Below are positions 13,401-27,700 of a stretch of 64,000 nucleotides of DNA, piece after piece (position 1 is the stretch's first letter; each line of letters begins with the position of its first letter). The notes below the pieces were generated by a model, which saw only the letters and a program-made list of their open reading frames with translations, had not been told where the DNA came from and searched no databases. Location of the stretch: positions 1,083,602 to 1,147,601 of the forward strand of contig JALPQD010000514.1 in NCBI GenBank assembly GCA_023101885.1. The letters are read 5' to 3'. A program made the translations under genes and the position numbers. The stretch comes from Typhlomys cinereus. Its lineage: Eukaryota > Chordata > Mammalia > Rodentia > Platacanthomyidae.

Positions 13401-16400
13401 TAGATCATATCAGTGATCTCTGGTTGAATTGAGAGTCCCAGTGTCATTGAATAAAGTGAGCAATTGATGAAGAAGACTTCTACAGTGTCAGACTTCCACA
13501 TGAATGCACACACAGATGTGTAAACATGCATATGCACATACACCACGCACGCTTAGAAAAAATAAGGAAACTAAAAAAGGAGTTACTAAAAACATTTAAA
13601 ATATATTACTTATAATATTTCATTATCACATTTCCTCACTTACTAGAATACAATAGCTTTGATAAAGTTGTAAAAATTGAGATTATTACTTCAAAATCAC
13701 AAGTCTTTATAGTTTCTTTTTAGCTACTTGAGATGGTTACTCTGATATTAGTCATGGAAATAAAGATAAACTTGGCCCTGAACAAAGGCAATAACTCTAT
13801 CAATTAGCACATCTTCTCTAAATGATTTATGAAGATTCATCTAACGACTTTAAACACATAAAACACACACACACACACTTAATAGAATCAAGTTTGAGCT
13901 TAGGAATTACAAAAGTTCAAAAAAGAATATATATCCTCCATCTCTATCTCTGTCTCTGTCTCTATCTCTGTCTCTGTCTCTATCTCTGTCTCTGTCTCTA
14001 TCTCTGTCTCTGTCTCTATCTCTATCTCTATCTCTCTCTATCTCTATCTATCTACAGAGAGAGAGAAAGGAGAGGAGAAATACTTCCTATCTTATTTTAA
14101 TCATGAAATTTTTACATTGATCCTCAACCAGAAATCCTTGAGGGGCTCATGAGGCTCTTTTAGCCCACGTTTCTCACTCATGTGACCTGCTCAGTCAAGT
14201 GAAAGGAAGAGAAGATGATCCTGGCAGGGCCCCTCCTGCTTCGCCATGCTGGAAACATCTGCAGGAGCTGGCGAGAGGCCAGGCCAGGACTTCTCCAAAA
14301 GCAAAGTTGAGTGGCAACTTGTAGGAAGAAGAAACTCACCACTTAGGGAAATTCTTGCAGGACGTTTTCCCTTATTTTCGTCCAAACACTGTCTTTATAC
14401 TCCTTTGAAGTCCTTTGGTTTTGCCATTCAAAGTTCATAATCAGACATTCACCATGTAATTCCCACTTAAGCAAATTAAGTAGGTGTCAAATTGTGCATT
14501 CTTTATTTTTTATTTAGAAATGTTTGTTTTGCAGCCATGAATTCTTAGATCTTTAATCATCATAACTTTGTCTCATTTTGTCATTATATTTACATTTTAG
14601 GGTGATAACTGCTCATAAAATCAGCAGAGTTTCAGAGAATTTAAGACAAAACAATCATACTCCAAACTTTTATGGATTGTTTTGATTTTAGCCTTTTTTT
14701 TCCTTTGAATTTTGCTGGTATTTCATAACAATGATTAAATATTTATAGTACATTTGTATAAATGCATACCAAATGTGAGGGGCCAGCCTATCTCCTTATT
14801 TAAATTTCTGTTACTGTTTAGCGCATTCTCACTCCTGATACAGGGATTGAGCTTTAGCAGAAGCATCTAGAATGTTCTTAATAACAACATTCAGTAAAAC
14901 AGAAGTGGCTTTAAGTTTATCCTAGATTACTCATAAGTTTAATGTTAGTCAAATAGGTTTATGGACATAGGCACCATATTTCCAGAAATATAAATGTCAT
15001 GATGATTTGTAACCAAGGGTGGGAGGTGAGAGTGGGGGGTGGGGGAGAAGCAAGACTGAGTGTGAATCACTTCATTTTCACATCTCGTGGGAAATGTATT
15101 GTTGTAACTAAAATTGCAGTCACATTTATGATGAAAGGAACACATCAAACAAACTAGAATTGACATGTTAAAGCAGTGTTACCATGAGTCTGTGGCCTGT
15201 AGGTCATATTTACCCCTGCGTGTTATCTTTTACAATGATTGCAACATGGAGGGAGTAGAGCTGAGGGGAGAGAGCTCAGCACCTTCTTTTCTGATATCCT
15301 GCCAGCCTATAGAAAGTGATCCCTGCATAAACCAGTGACCCCCTAACTGCTAGGCAAGCACCCCACCACTAAAGCCAGAAGCCTAATCCCTGTATGTACT
15401 ACTCAGGTGTTTATTTTTGCTTCCTGTTTAGTGCCCCAAAATGAGGTGTGGATTGGCCTGAATGACCTCAAGATTCAGATGTATTTTGAGTGGAGTGACG
15501 GGACTCCTGTCACGTTCACCAGCTGGCTTCATGGAGAGCCGAGCCATGAGAACAACAGGCAGGAAGACTGCGTGGTGATGAAAGGCAAGGTAAGGCTGCT
15601 CTGCGGACACCTGCCAGCTTTCTTCCTGTCCCGCCCAGCATTTGCTTATTAAGATTGTTGCTGCTATAGACGGCTTGAGATAGCTCAGTGTGAGACCATG
15701 ATTAAATTCAGCTTTTCTCAATTGTCTAACAAAGTCATATTTTCAAGAAGTTTTTCGTCCAAGGGTGCTATTAACTAATAATTCACATTAATATTGTACC
15801 AATGCCAGGTTTGTATATGTTTATATGGCACTATTTAAAATGTGTGTGTATGTCATAAATCAGAGCTCTGGTTGTACCTTCAGTTGGTTTCCCTGAGTAG
15901 ACTATACCTAGTTATGTTAATTTTGAGTTTCACCCTGGAATCTGTGAATGAAGAGCTACCTTTGATACTTCAGTTTACATGTAGGTCTGTATGAAATGAC
16001 TGTTTCCATGTTTTAAATATGGCCACAGAAGTCAATTTTCTTTTGTCTCGGTGATGTACATGGCAGTGAGGAATCTGGGCCTGCTTGTGTGACTTCTACC
16101 TGCATCTGCAAAGTGGAGATCAGAACTGTGTGCTTCCAATGGTAGAGATGAAGATTAAAAGGGTTAATGCAGATGTTGTACACAGTTTCTCACCTCTACT
16201 GACTGAATGACAATTATTTAACTACTTTTTTAATTTTTGAAGTTTTTCTTATAATTCATTGGAAGCTAGAGAAAAGGGTGGGTATGAACTAACCAAAAGT
16301 AGACAGAAGAAGTCAGAGGGTACCAGGCATGAGAGGAACTGAGAGGAATTAGAGGGAGGAGGGGGGCGAGGTGTGGGCTCCGAGAATGGAGAAGCAACTA

Positions 16401-18629
16401 TTACCTTGGAAGACAGATCTGAAACCTGTATGTTATTCCAGCTGGAGAGTTGGATATTGGGCCACAGTGGATTAGAGATGAATAATTAAAGGCAGGCAAT
16501 ATGAAAAAAAACTTTTCAAGGTGTTTATCAATTAAGGAAAGAGGAGAGGTAATTTGAATGTGATGTGCCTAAGGGCGTTGGAGAGGGCAGACTCTTAAGC
16601 AAGATGGAAAGTTGAAACTTGGATTCAGAAGGTAAAGGATGGAAGATAGCTGTGACTTCCCATGTGCTTTCAGCTTTGGTTTTGTTGGCTGAGAATGTGT
16701 CCCAGGTAGATGGGCTGTATACACTTGGTCACTTGAAGACTGACAAGCACTTAGGGTGTCTCTTTGGATCTCTTTAGACAGTGGCTCTGGATGTTCAAGC
16801 TGTAAACATTTCTTTATGTCTCTATACCCAGAGCCAAATTTGCTATACACATATAAAGCATGAATATACCACTCTCTTTGCACAACACAATTTCCCTTAG
16901 TAACCTGGAATCCCCTTTCGTGAGTCACAAGTGTGAGAAAATACCACCAGGCGGGGCTTCAGCTCACTGGTAGAACACTCGTCTAGCACGCATGTAGTCT
17001 TGGATTCCATCACAAGCACCATAAAAAATTGCACCAAGGATAATCATTTCTTTTTCTTGTTGCTCTGCAGTATGGAAACTGGGCAGACAGAGCCTGTGAG
17101 CAGCCACTTGATTACATCTGCAAGATGAAGGCACAAGCTCAAGTTCCAGGAACAGAGGTGGTAGAAAAAGGTTGCCGGAAAGTGAGTATGGAATGTGCAC
17201 CATGTCTTCAGATCAGCAAGTGGTATATGGCACAGTGGGCTTTATATTTGCATAAGAAAAATGTGCTTTCTTCTCATCACAGGTCTGTAAATATTCAGTG
17301 ACTTACTGTGCCTGTGTCACAGTCCTCCTTAAAGTTTTTTTGGGTATTCTGTAGAGTGAGTGACAGAGGGACACATTGACCCATGACTCCATCCAGACTG
17401 ATATGGCAATCAGAAGAGAGAGGGTAGAGAATAAAATGAAACACTGAAAGTGATCCTGGGAAGGCAATGAGACAAGGCCAGGTCATGGGTGAACATGCTG
17501 CCAGGCGAGGATGGCTTGGGATCCCGTGGCTGGTCAAGAATGTTTCCAATGGCTAATTTTGAGTGTTCAGAGCTACCCATCCAGGACACTTTCCAATGTA
17601 TAATATTTTAGTTGAGCCTTATTCTAATGGGAAAAAAGCTCAGGAAATTCCTGCAGTAAGAGGGAGATCTAGGCTTTGCCTAGTGCTGATAGTAAGTCAG
17701 TGGAATAAATTCATGCAAGTTCCACAGCACATCAGCCTTATCTGCAGCTAGTCACACCTCTCCGTCTACCTGAAAGTCTGTGGGGGATAAAATAAATTGT
17801 GAAATAAATTTTAAAAGCCTACAGAAACTACAAAAATGGTTTTGTGGCTTTATGTATTATTTCCCTGTTCGTGGAGTTGCTGTTCTTCCTCTTTTGCCTT
17901 TTCTCACTTCTGCTGAATTGAGAACAAAGGAGGAACTAATCGTCTCTCCAAGAGTGCCATGCTGTGACTGTGTCATCTTATTGAGAACACCACAAGACTA
18001 AGAACTTATGACACTTATTTGGCAAGGGACAAATAAGCTCTATAGAAAAATAGAACAGATAGCAGAAAGATCACAGCTTGTGAGAGTTCTGCGAAGAGTC
18101 TGAACAGTGATTGAATTTCTTTATTTTGCATTCCAGATATTTTAGCATAGAGAAGCTTTATAGATTTTTTTTGTGTGTGTATTCTTGTGCGTGCAAGTGC
18201 ATATTTATAGTATGCATGAGTATGGAGGTCAGCGGTCAACTTCAGGTGTAGTTCCTCAGGGGACATTCACCTTCTACTTATTTATATATTTTATGTACAT
18301 GTATGTACATGCATGTATGTATGTATTTGAGAAAGGTTCTCTCTGACTGGCCTGGAGCTTATTAAGTAGGACTTGATTGATTGCTGGTGACCTTCAACTG
18401 TGGAGTCCAAAGCATATGCCAAGTCCAGCTTATTTACATGGGATATGGGGATTGAACTCAGATTCTTGGGCTTGCAATCACTTTTGTCTTTTCTTTCCTT
18501 TTTTTTCTTTTTCTTTTCTCTTTCCTTCCTTCTTTGTACCTCTTTTTTCCTCCCTTTCTTCCTTCCTCCCTTCCTTCCTCCCTTCCTCCCTCCCTCCCTC
18601 GCTTCCTCTCTCCCTCCCTCCCTCTCTTC

Positions 18630-18718
<89 letters not shown>

Positions 18719-21700
18719 TTCCTTCCTTCCTTCCTTCCTTCCTTCCTTCCTTCCTTCCTTCCTTTCTTTCCTTTCTTTCTTTCCTTTCTTTCTTTCTTTT
18801 AGAGGATTAAGGCATAGTTTATTAGAGAAGAGAAAGAAACAGAACTCATGGAGATAAATCTGTGAGGAGCAAGAGACCCTGGAAGGACTCATGGACTCCA
18901 GGCATGGAATTCATGAGGAGTGAGAAAAAAGTCAGGTAGGAACTCGTGGACTCCAGATGTGGAGAACTATGAGGGACAAGGAAGTGAAAGATGGCTACCA
19001 GGGTCCAGAATATTTATGCCTCTAATCAGGTCTGGGGAAAGTGACTTTTCCTTATTGGTTAGCTCCAGTTTCTGCAAACCTGATTGGAGCTTTTGGTTCT
19101 CTATATCTCATTGGTCTGTTTCCAGCTGATCTTGTGCCCAACCTCATAGTAGTGTTTTTCTTTCTTTCATGCTGGATCCAAACTTGAATGTGCAAAGAAA
19201 ACACTATCCCATTGAGGTATATCTCCTACCCTTATATTTTCTGAGACAGGGGCCTTGCTAACTAGACCAAACTGGCCTCAAACTTACAAGCATCCCAAGT
19301 ACTGTCATTCTAGGTATGCGCTGCCATGCATCGAGGACATTGATTTTCTCTGTTTTTAATTGATTAATTTTTGTATGCATGTGTTTATGTTTTTGTGCGT
19401 GTGCATGTATGTGTGTGTGTGTGTGTGCGCACGCGTGTCTGTGTTTACAAGAGGGTACTTGAATGTGTGTGACATTGGGAATCACTCTAGATTATTCTGC
19501 CTCTTTATTGCTTTGCTCTGGGGCTTTCTGAGGCTCTGCATTCCAGAACCTGTATTACAGGCTGCTACCTTCCTCTACCTTCATCTTTTTTACATGGGAT
19601 CTGGGGATCTGAACTCAGGTCCTTTTGCTTGTGAGGCAAAGGCTTTTAATCCCTGAGCCGTCTTTGAGCCCTGACATTTATTTTTAAATGGAAGTGTTTT
19701 TGTTTGTTTGTTTGTTTGTTTTCTGGTATCAGGGTCCCAGGCAGAGAACAAGTCTCTCTTAGTTGTGGTTCTATGGGTGGATATCTGTAGCCCTCTTTTC
19801 AGAGAAGAATTATCCTTTGTGGTATCATCTTCAAAACGGACCTGTTTCAATTCACTGCATCAGATCCTGTAAAGGTCAAATACTATTTTCTGTGTAGACT
19901 GGAAGACCCTGTGCCTTACACTTTGTGTTAGTTGCTCTGCAGTGACTCTGATAAATACATGACCCAAACAATTTAGAGGAATATTGGGTTTATTCATGCT
20001 CATGATTCTGGGCGACAATTGGTTATCATAGTGAGAGGGTTACCATCAGTGAGTAAGAGACCTGGTCATGCCCGTCTGCCAAGTAGAACCAGCTTTTTCC
20101 ACCTGTATCCACCTGTGTGCAGAACAGTGCCACCCACTAAGGGTTTTGTCTTCCCACATTATCTGGGGAAAGATATCTTATGCAGTGCTCAAAGGTTTGC
20201 TTTAATTAGATCATTCTTCATAAGTATAACTAAAGGCATAGTTTTCATTTGTCAAGTTGACACTGTTTAAAACTAATAATGGTCACCCTGTTCAATTTAA
20301 ATTTGATACACCCCTTGTTGCCCATACTCTTACGTATATATTTTCTATTTGGTCTCTTAGTATTTATTTATCCTCATACCTGAAGAGTTCTTTACCTTCT
20401 CAATCTCTTACACTGATTTTAATTTTATTTGCATGTTTCTACATAGCATTTCTGTTTCTGTAATATGGGAAAGGAGCACATCAAGTCATGTGACCTGAAG
20501 CTTGATGAACATTCTCCGGTGGCCTGGCAATACAGTTTTAAGTTGACCACTCACTTGTGGCACCAGTAGTTTTTAGTTCCTAATGTTATTTTCTTGATTA
20601 CCTTATCTGAAACGACCCTAAACTTATTGCTCAGTTTCTGTAATGATCATCACAAATAATTTTTCTTGGAAGGTTCATGGGAACTGAAGAGTGTGTCCAC
20701 CTTCTCATCGTATATTGCTGTAATTTGTCACAAGGGAAAAATGCAGTAGTATTTTCTTTATTTGTATACATAAACAAATTCTGTTGCCTTTCAGATTCCA
20801 CAGATCTGTGTGGCTTAGGCATTTCTATTACTTCCCAATTTGCCTGTGATTGGATAACTATTTAAAGAACATTTCCTAATAGGCATGCTTGATAACCTGC
20901 TCACTCATTCATTGCTTGGTGTCTTTAACAGGGCTGGAAAAGGCATGGATTTTACTGCTATTTGATTGGACCCACACTTTCAACATTTGCAGATGCAAAC
21001 CAAACATGTACCAATGAGAAGGCTTATTTGACAACAGTTGAAGACAGGCATGTACCTACTTTAATTTCATCCTAATATATGTCAAATAAATACCCACCAC
21101 TTGTTTTCAAAAAAGTTTGAGTATTAGTATGCTTTAGATTTAAATAAAAAAATAAACTTAAGGTTTATTTTTTATAAAGATACGAACATTAAAGTAATCT
21201 GATTTGGACTCATCCTTGGCAGTATCATAGAATACTTTGTGTTGCTTTAAATACTGTAAAGAATATTCAAAAGAATATCAATAATCCACTGAAAAAAGTC
21301 TATAAATCATAAACTCTCTTTTCCTCCAGAACTGATTGTTCTCTCCTTCCCTTCAAAACCCCAATACAACATTTCTCGCCTAATGCTGTCTGTCCTAATC
21401 TCTCCTACTTTAAGTTCTCATGATGGCTACCTGTGGTCACGTGACCCTAACCTTCCTGAATAAGCTTATCTAAAGGTAATTCTTCTCAGCTCTCCTTTTC
21501 TATGAAACCAGGGCTTTTTCTAACATATAGCTTGCACTTCTTCGATGAAACATATTTTAGCTTAAGCGATATATAAGTAAATATGGTTGGTAAATCTTTG
21601 GTGAACTATTGGGGTTATTTGAAAGAGTGTGGTTGAAGGGTTCTGTAGGGGCATGGGTGTTGTAGAGCCAGCTGCAGCACGCAAATCTCACCCCAGCATG

Positions 21701-24700
21701 GACAATGACCAATGAAAGCTGTATTCCTAGAACTCTGCTTGATTTATAGGCAGCTGCACACAAAAGTCTCCTCTTTCCAGTTATTGTTTACTGTTTACAT
21801 AAACCCAGGGAGGGGCTTTGTGAGCCTTGTACCTTTCCAAGCCTTCTAAGTCTTGTAACTTTCATAAATGTATAATACACAAAAGTAATGGGATATGTGT
21901 GAATTACCCACTGACGGCTCAGATGTTGAACTGTTATACTTCGTGTTAATGATGTTAAAATTTGCCATCAATGCTTCTAAAGTTTACTTGGTCTCGATTT
22001 TTTTTTTTAAGATATGAACAAGCATTCCTGACTAGTTTCATTGGATTGAGACCTGAAAAATATTTTTGGACAGGACTCTCGGATACACAAAACAGAGGGA
22101 CGTTTCAGTGGACAGTGGAGGAGCAGGTTCAGTTCACCCACTGGAACGCAGACATGCCAGGTTTGTGGGCACCACATATCTCAGTGCCATTCACTCTGGA
22201 ACTCCATCCTCCAAGCCTGTTGCTGTGCCCTGCACCTTTCCCAACAGAATATGGAGATACTTATGCTTTCAGTAACCTGATTTATATCCCCGTTCCTCTC
22301 TTCTAATTCCTTCTTCCCTCCCTTAATTGTCTTCCTCCTTCGTTCTTTCCCCTCCTTTTGTTTTTCTTTTTCATATACATGTGTGTCATGTATATGTGTA
22401 TCGGGTACAAGTGTGTGTGTGTATGTGTTTGCATGTGGGTGGGTATAAGAGTGTACTTGAGTGAGTGTGCCTGTGGAGGGCCAAGGGTGATAGCGAGACT
22501 CTTTCTTGATCATTCTTCCACCTTTGTGTGGTGAGCCTGGGTCTCTAACAGAGCATATCATTAGGGCTAGTCTGGATAGTTAGCTTGCAGGCAGTCTACC
22601 ACACTTTGCTGGTACCCTTACGTGGAATCTAAAGATTCAAAGTCAGGTCCTTTTGCTTTTGAGGCAAGGGCTTTAGTCATCTTCCCAGTCCCCTTTCTTT
22701 CTCTCTGAATGCTATAGAGCTTTGCAGTATTCCAGGTGGGTGATAGAAGAGAAATTGAGAGATTATTTGGTATTTGAAAAACACAAAATTCCAAGTGGTC
22801 ATAAATGTTCTGAATGGCTAATGTATTTCTGAAAATGTAAAAGAAATGAAAAAGAAAACTATAATATAAATGGATATAAAACTTTTCATTGAAGTTTTGA
22901 GTAGAAATATTTGTATGCCTGAATGGTTGATGGTCCTTTCCAGTCTTCGAGTGTGTCTTTATAGTTAGCCTGTTATATGCCTTGATTTTATTTTATCCTT
23001 TTAAGAACTACACAGAAAAAGGCTAAGTATATTCATTTACAGACATGAAAATTGGAACTCAGAATTTATGGACTTGAATTTGCCCGGGCTGGATTAAGAC
23101 TTCTTGGTGTAGTTACCAAATCTGTGCTTTTTGCTTTTGGACCAAACAGCTTCCCCACCAATGTCTGACTCACTGTCTCTAGCTAGAAATCATAAGTTGT
23201 TTCTGAGGCTGGCTCTGGAAGATTGTTTTTGTCTTCTTTTGACACTGACATCACTAACATATGATGTCGTCAACTAGGCCAACACTGTGAAAACTCAGCA
23301 TCTCTTACAGGAAAAGCTTTACTGGCCGAATCACTTGGCCTAAAACCTCCTAACTGATAGGTGTTTCTTGAATTAATCATGAATGGGAACAGACATCATG
23401 AAATCAGGTTATCAATTGTGTAATTGTTGTTTAATTATTAAATTATTATGAAAACAGTAAGGTTTCAGGTGAATGGTTTCAAATAATGCTAGAAAAATGA
23501 AGAAGGCACTCTTTTAGTTGGTTGTTTTGTCTTGGTGGGAGTGGTAACTGTTTGTACCCCTAATCCCCATGCATCTGAAAGATTACTGCTGGAATGTTGT
23601 TAGGGAATGACCAAACTAAAGAACAATTCAGCTGCTACCATTTTTAGGGTATGCCCCCCACTTTTTTGTTCTGAGCTAGTCTCTTGCTAGACAGTGTAGG
23701 TCAGTCTAGAACTTACCGTACAGCCCAGACTGATGTGAAGATCTCCTTCCTTGGGCTTCCTTGTGCTGGGACTGTTAAGTGAGAGTTGTGGGACCCTGCA
23801 TTAGGGTGTCTGCTTGATGAAAAGATAGTGCTTCTGCTTGAGGAAGATTGTCTGGTGGATGGATGAATGTACAGCTGTGAGAAGAGCAGGTGGGTACCTG
23901 GCTTTGGCTGGAGCCTAAGCACAGATGAGCTGATTCTTGTGCATCTCTGTGATCAGTAGGTCTCAGTCACATTCGTGGCCATCTGTTATACAACAGTCAG
24001 GTTTCTGCGAAGCATGTGTGAGTTAAGAGGAATCTGAGAAAATTCTCTAAGTGTCAGGAAACTAAGGTTTTTTAGAGAAAACATTATGGCAAAGATGTAA
24101 CTTTTTAGAACTGAGAACATCTTAGAAGCCTTTAGTATTCTTCATACTGCTAATTAAAAATATTTGCTCCTCTTAGCAACAAGGAATTCTGATGCTTGCA
24201 AAGCTCTCTATAGAGTTATTACTATTTAGAAATAACTATGACTATAAATAGAATGATATGTTTACTGTGTTCATCATTTATTTCATGTGCTTTTTTATTT
24301 ATACCACAAGTCTAAGATAGCCCTGTTATTTGCAGATTAAGATGAAGAGGGGTGATTGAGTAATTTACCTAATCTAGTTCATGTGTGTCCTATTTGGAAA
24401 TCACTTGAGAACTCCTAGGAGACCAAAACGAACCCTAGACAGAAAAAAATACAATGAACTAAAAAGGAGAGAGAGAGAGGGGGGGGGCAGGCAGATATCA
24501 GGAAGGAGAGAAAAGCCATTATTCTTCTATTTTTTGGAAATGTGGCAGAAATATTAAATGTCTCTATGCAGAGCACCACACCAGATGTTAGAAATACATG
24601 TTGCAAAAACTCCACAGACTGTAGATAATGCTGATGAGCGTACAAGTTGAATAATAAAAAGCAAACATGTGGTTTGAAGAAGCACAACCCAGTTGCCCCA

Positions 24701-27700
24701 AACTACCTCAGTATCTTCCATGTTTAATCACTCTGTCATTCTACCTGCATTCTGTGTGCGTGGCACCCCTTCAGTGCATTCCGTGGCATGGTATACCTTC
24801 AGTGACTTGCCTTCTATGCACGGCATGCCTTCATGAGCACCTGGTGATTTCTACTTTGTGTCCATACAGGGCGCAAGGTAGGATGTGTGGCCATGAGAAC
24901 TGGAATTGCAGGAGGCTTGTGGGATGTCTTGCAATGTGACGAAAAGGCAAAATTCGTGTGCAAACACTGGGCAGAAGGTGTCACTCGCCCACCAGCTCCT
25001 ACAACAACCCCGGAGCCCAAGTGCCCAGAGGACTGGATTACCACCAGCAAAACCAGCTTGTGCTTCAAGGCAAGTGGTAGTAGTTTTGAGGTGAATAAAG
25101 AAGTTAGAATATGTATAAGTCTAAAGAACCACCTAGGAAATTGAAAACAATTAGGAAAATACTTAACACATTGCTCAGGGGCTTCCTGTAGAAATTTGAT
25201 TCAGATTTTATTCATCTGAAGATGGGTGGATCCATGTCCGGGCTGAATTGAGACCAACAGACATGATCAGAAACACATAGACAGCTAACAGACCTCCCCT
25301 TACCTGCATTGTTGTAGTCACTCCTTTCTATTTCCCCCTAGCTTCCCCAGACTTCCCAATCTTGTTCTGAGCTCATTAATGTTTTCATCTTGATGATAAG
25401 TTTTGTTTTTCCTTAGCTGGGCTCTGGCATATCATTTTCACCCTTAACCTGGAGCCTAAACTAAGGTTACCTTAATTGATAAACTAATCTTTTGCCAGGT
25501 AGGTATTTTAGCCTGTTTGGTCTATTTAGTATTTGCCTTTCAATGACCAGAATGGCTAGAGATGAAGGCATTATAGGTAAGGGCAACATGTACCTTTAGC
25601 ATCTTTAACGTGAAAACTCAATACTTTACCATTATTTTACATATTGTTAGGTTGGACCACCTATTTCCTTATGCAAACAAGTTCATCAAAATAATCAGTC
25701 TGTTAAAAATAGGCCCAGTGAATTAAGAATATGAGTCCCTTCAGATCTCTCTCTCTTTTAAGTCATGTCCTTTCAGATGAGAGTCTCTTATTGCATGTGT
25801 CCCCATAATCACTGAAATGGACAAACTGAAGAAAAGATCCACAGCTTTGAAGGGCCCCCACCAACACTGTTGAAAGGTTGTCAGACTATTCATTGTTTTA
25901 GCTGAATAGGATAAATAAAATACCACAGTTCTGAGGTCATCTTCCTTAAAATTTTCCTTATTCAGGTTTATTTTCTCTGTATCTAACCATGATTATTTGT
26001 TTGCTTCTCAGCGCCCTTTCTGTACTTAGCCAAACCACTTCTGTCTTCTGTAATAAACCATGCACCATATGCCTTCAGATTCTAAGAGTTCAATCCAGTT
26101 TTGTCTATGCTTTGGAATACTTCTTGTTTTCTGAAGTTTTCTTCACAAAAGTCCCAATTTTGCTATATGAAGAGCTACGTAAAATTGGATCTTAAATAAG
26201 AGAATAACATTGTTTGGAGCCATTGTAATGATTAGCTTTTCTTGTACATGAACTCTCATCAAAAGCAAATGATTCTCTTGATTTGATAAGCCATGAAGCA
26301 TAAAATAGTTTTCCCTACCCTGTCTTTAGCTGTACATGAAAGGAAAACACGAGAAGAAGACATGGTTTGAATCTCGGGACTTTTGTAGAGCTTTGGGTGG
26401 TGAGCTGGCTAGTATCAACAGTAAGGACGAGCAGCAAGCAATATGGCGGTCAATAACGTAAGTCTGCTTTCTGCGTAACAACTTTCTACCTCCTGAGCAC
26501 TAATGATGCTGAGCACATAGTCATATCATGTTCCACCTCCATGGGCCCTTTTGGATAGCATTTCGGTTCTAAATCCTTTTTTAGTATAAATCCAGCAATG
26601 AATTGTTTAGTGAAAGTTTAAGACACTTAATGCATATTTACTGAAGTAATGAATATCTTCCAAAATCTTAACAGTTTTTTTCTCAAACAGTGGCCCATTT
26701 TCCAGTTGCACAAAAGATGTGTGCAACTTACATTGAGTTGTTAATCTCTTTACTTGTGTGTTGTTTCATTTGTGTTTCAGATGCAACTGTGAAGTTTTGT
26801 GAGTCCTAGCAGGTGGTCAAACTCATTTTACAGACTTTCTTTATATTTTGTAGGACCAGAGGAAGCTACCATGAACTGTTCTGGTTGGGACTGACCTATG
26901 GCAGTCCTTCAGAGGGATTTACTTGGAGTGATGGTTCTCCTGTGAGTAGCTTCTGATAGGCCAATTTTTTACTCTAATAATGCATTGTTTGGATGTCATC
27001 TTTTGTTGTAATCCACATTTTTAACAAAGGAGATCATCATGATAGTAGAGACAATTTTCAATACAAAATTAACATAATTGCATGGCCTACAGAAATGGTT
27101 CAGTAGTTAAAACACTTGTGTGTAAGTAAGAGGACTAGTTTTTTAGATCCTCAAAACTCATATACAAGCCAGCTGGATGTGGTATCCCATCTGTAATTCT
27201 AGCCTTGGAAGGCAGAGACATGGGATCCTCAGAGTAAGCCAGCTAGTGAGACCAGCCATATGAATGAGCTCTGGGTTTGATTGAGAGACCGCCTCAAAGA
27301 ATAAAGTGGAAGGGTAAGGAAGATTCCTGTAATTAACCTCAGACATACACGCATGCACATGCAAGCATGCATGTATACATCACAGAAATGTGAAAATGGA
27401 AAACCATCCCACAACTGCAAAGTAAATACAAATTCAGACTAGACTTACTGTCCAGTCCTTACACTGTGTGTCCTAGATATAACTATGGCTTAGTGAATGA
27501 AAAAACAGCATGAAAAATATCTCCATTCTTGGCATGTAGATAAACATCTTCCAGATTGCCTTCTGTAGCCTTGGCAAAGCTCAGTGGAACAAGATAACTT
27601 TCAGCATTCCCCCTGGAAATCACTAAGACATCTCTCTCTGATTCAAGAATCAGGGACTTATGGCTCTTGCTGGTGATATTAGGTAGCTCTAGGCCTCCTG

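Larger units (their letters stand above)
10924..15431 (+). other. MRC1 intron 7
   Basis: 4.5 kb with the SINEs, L1 fragment and satellite entered separately. 14100-15420 is plain intron with a G-rich patch at 15015-15050. Confidence 0.85.
17182..20931 (+). other. MRC1 intron 9
   Basis: 3.75 kb, repeat-rich between 18165 and 20275: SINE, CT tract, LTR-like element, B1, B2-like, MaLR-like. 17182-18160 and 20280-20920 show nothing recognised. Confidence 0.85.
22161..24869 (+). other. MRC1 intron 11
   Basis: 2.7 kb with an antisense B2-like and a B1-like SINE. A short GA/G run lies at 24467-24488. The rest is plain. Confidence 0.85.

Noticed and set aside
13939..14055. Possible repeat-protein coding region (Leu-Cys-Leu-Tyr runs)
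   Set aside because: Pure TCTATC/TCTGTC satellite; the ORF is a by-product of the period.
16569..16928. 119-codon minus-strand ORF in intron 8
   Set aside because: No recognisable domain, no splice or promoter context, and no sign of a retrocopy; chance ORF length for this composition.
18377..18892. Four overlapping ORFs of 107-144 codons on both strands
   Set aside because: They are translations of the C/T tract (Leu/Pro/Ser/Phe or Lys/Glu/Arg runs), not genes.
22155..22170. Possible third noncanonical donor after exon 11 (gtttgt)
   Set aside because: It has the required GT and keeps the frame; only the +3 to +6 positions are weak.
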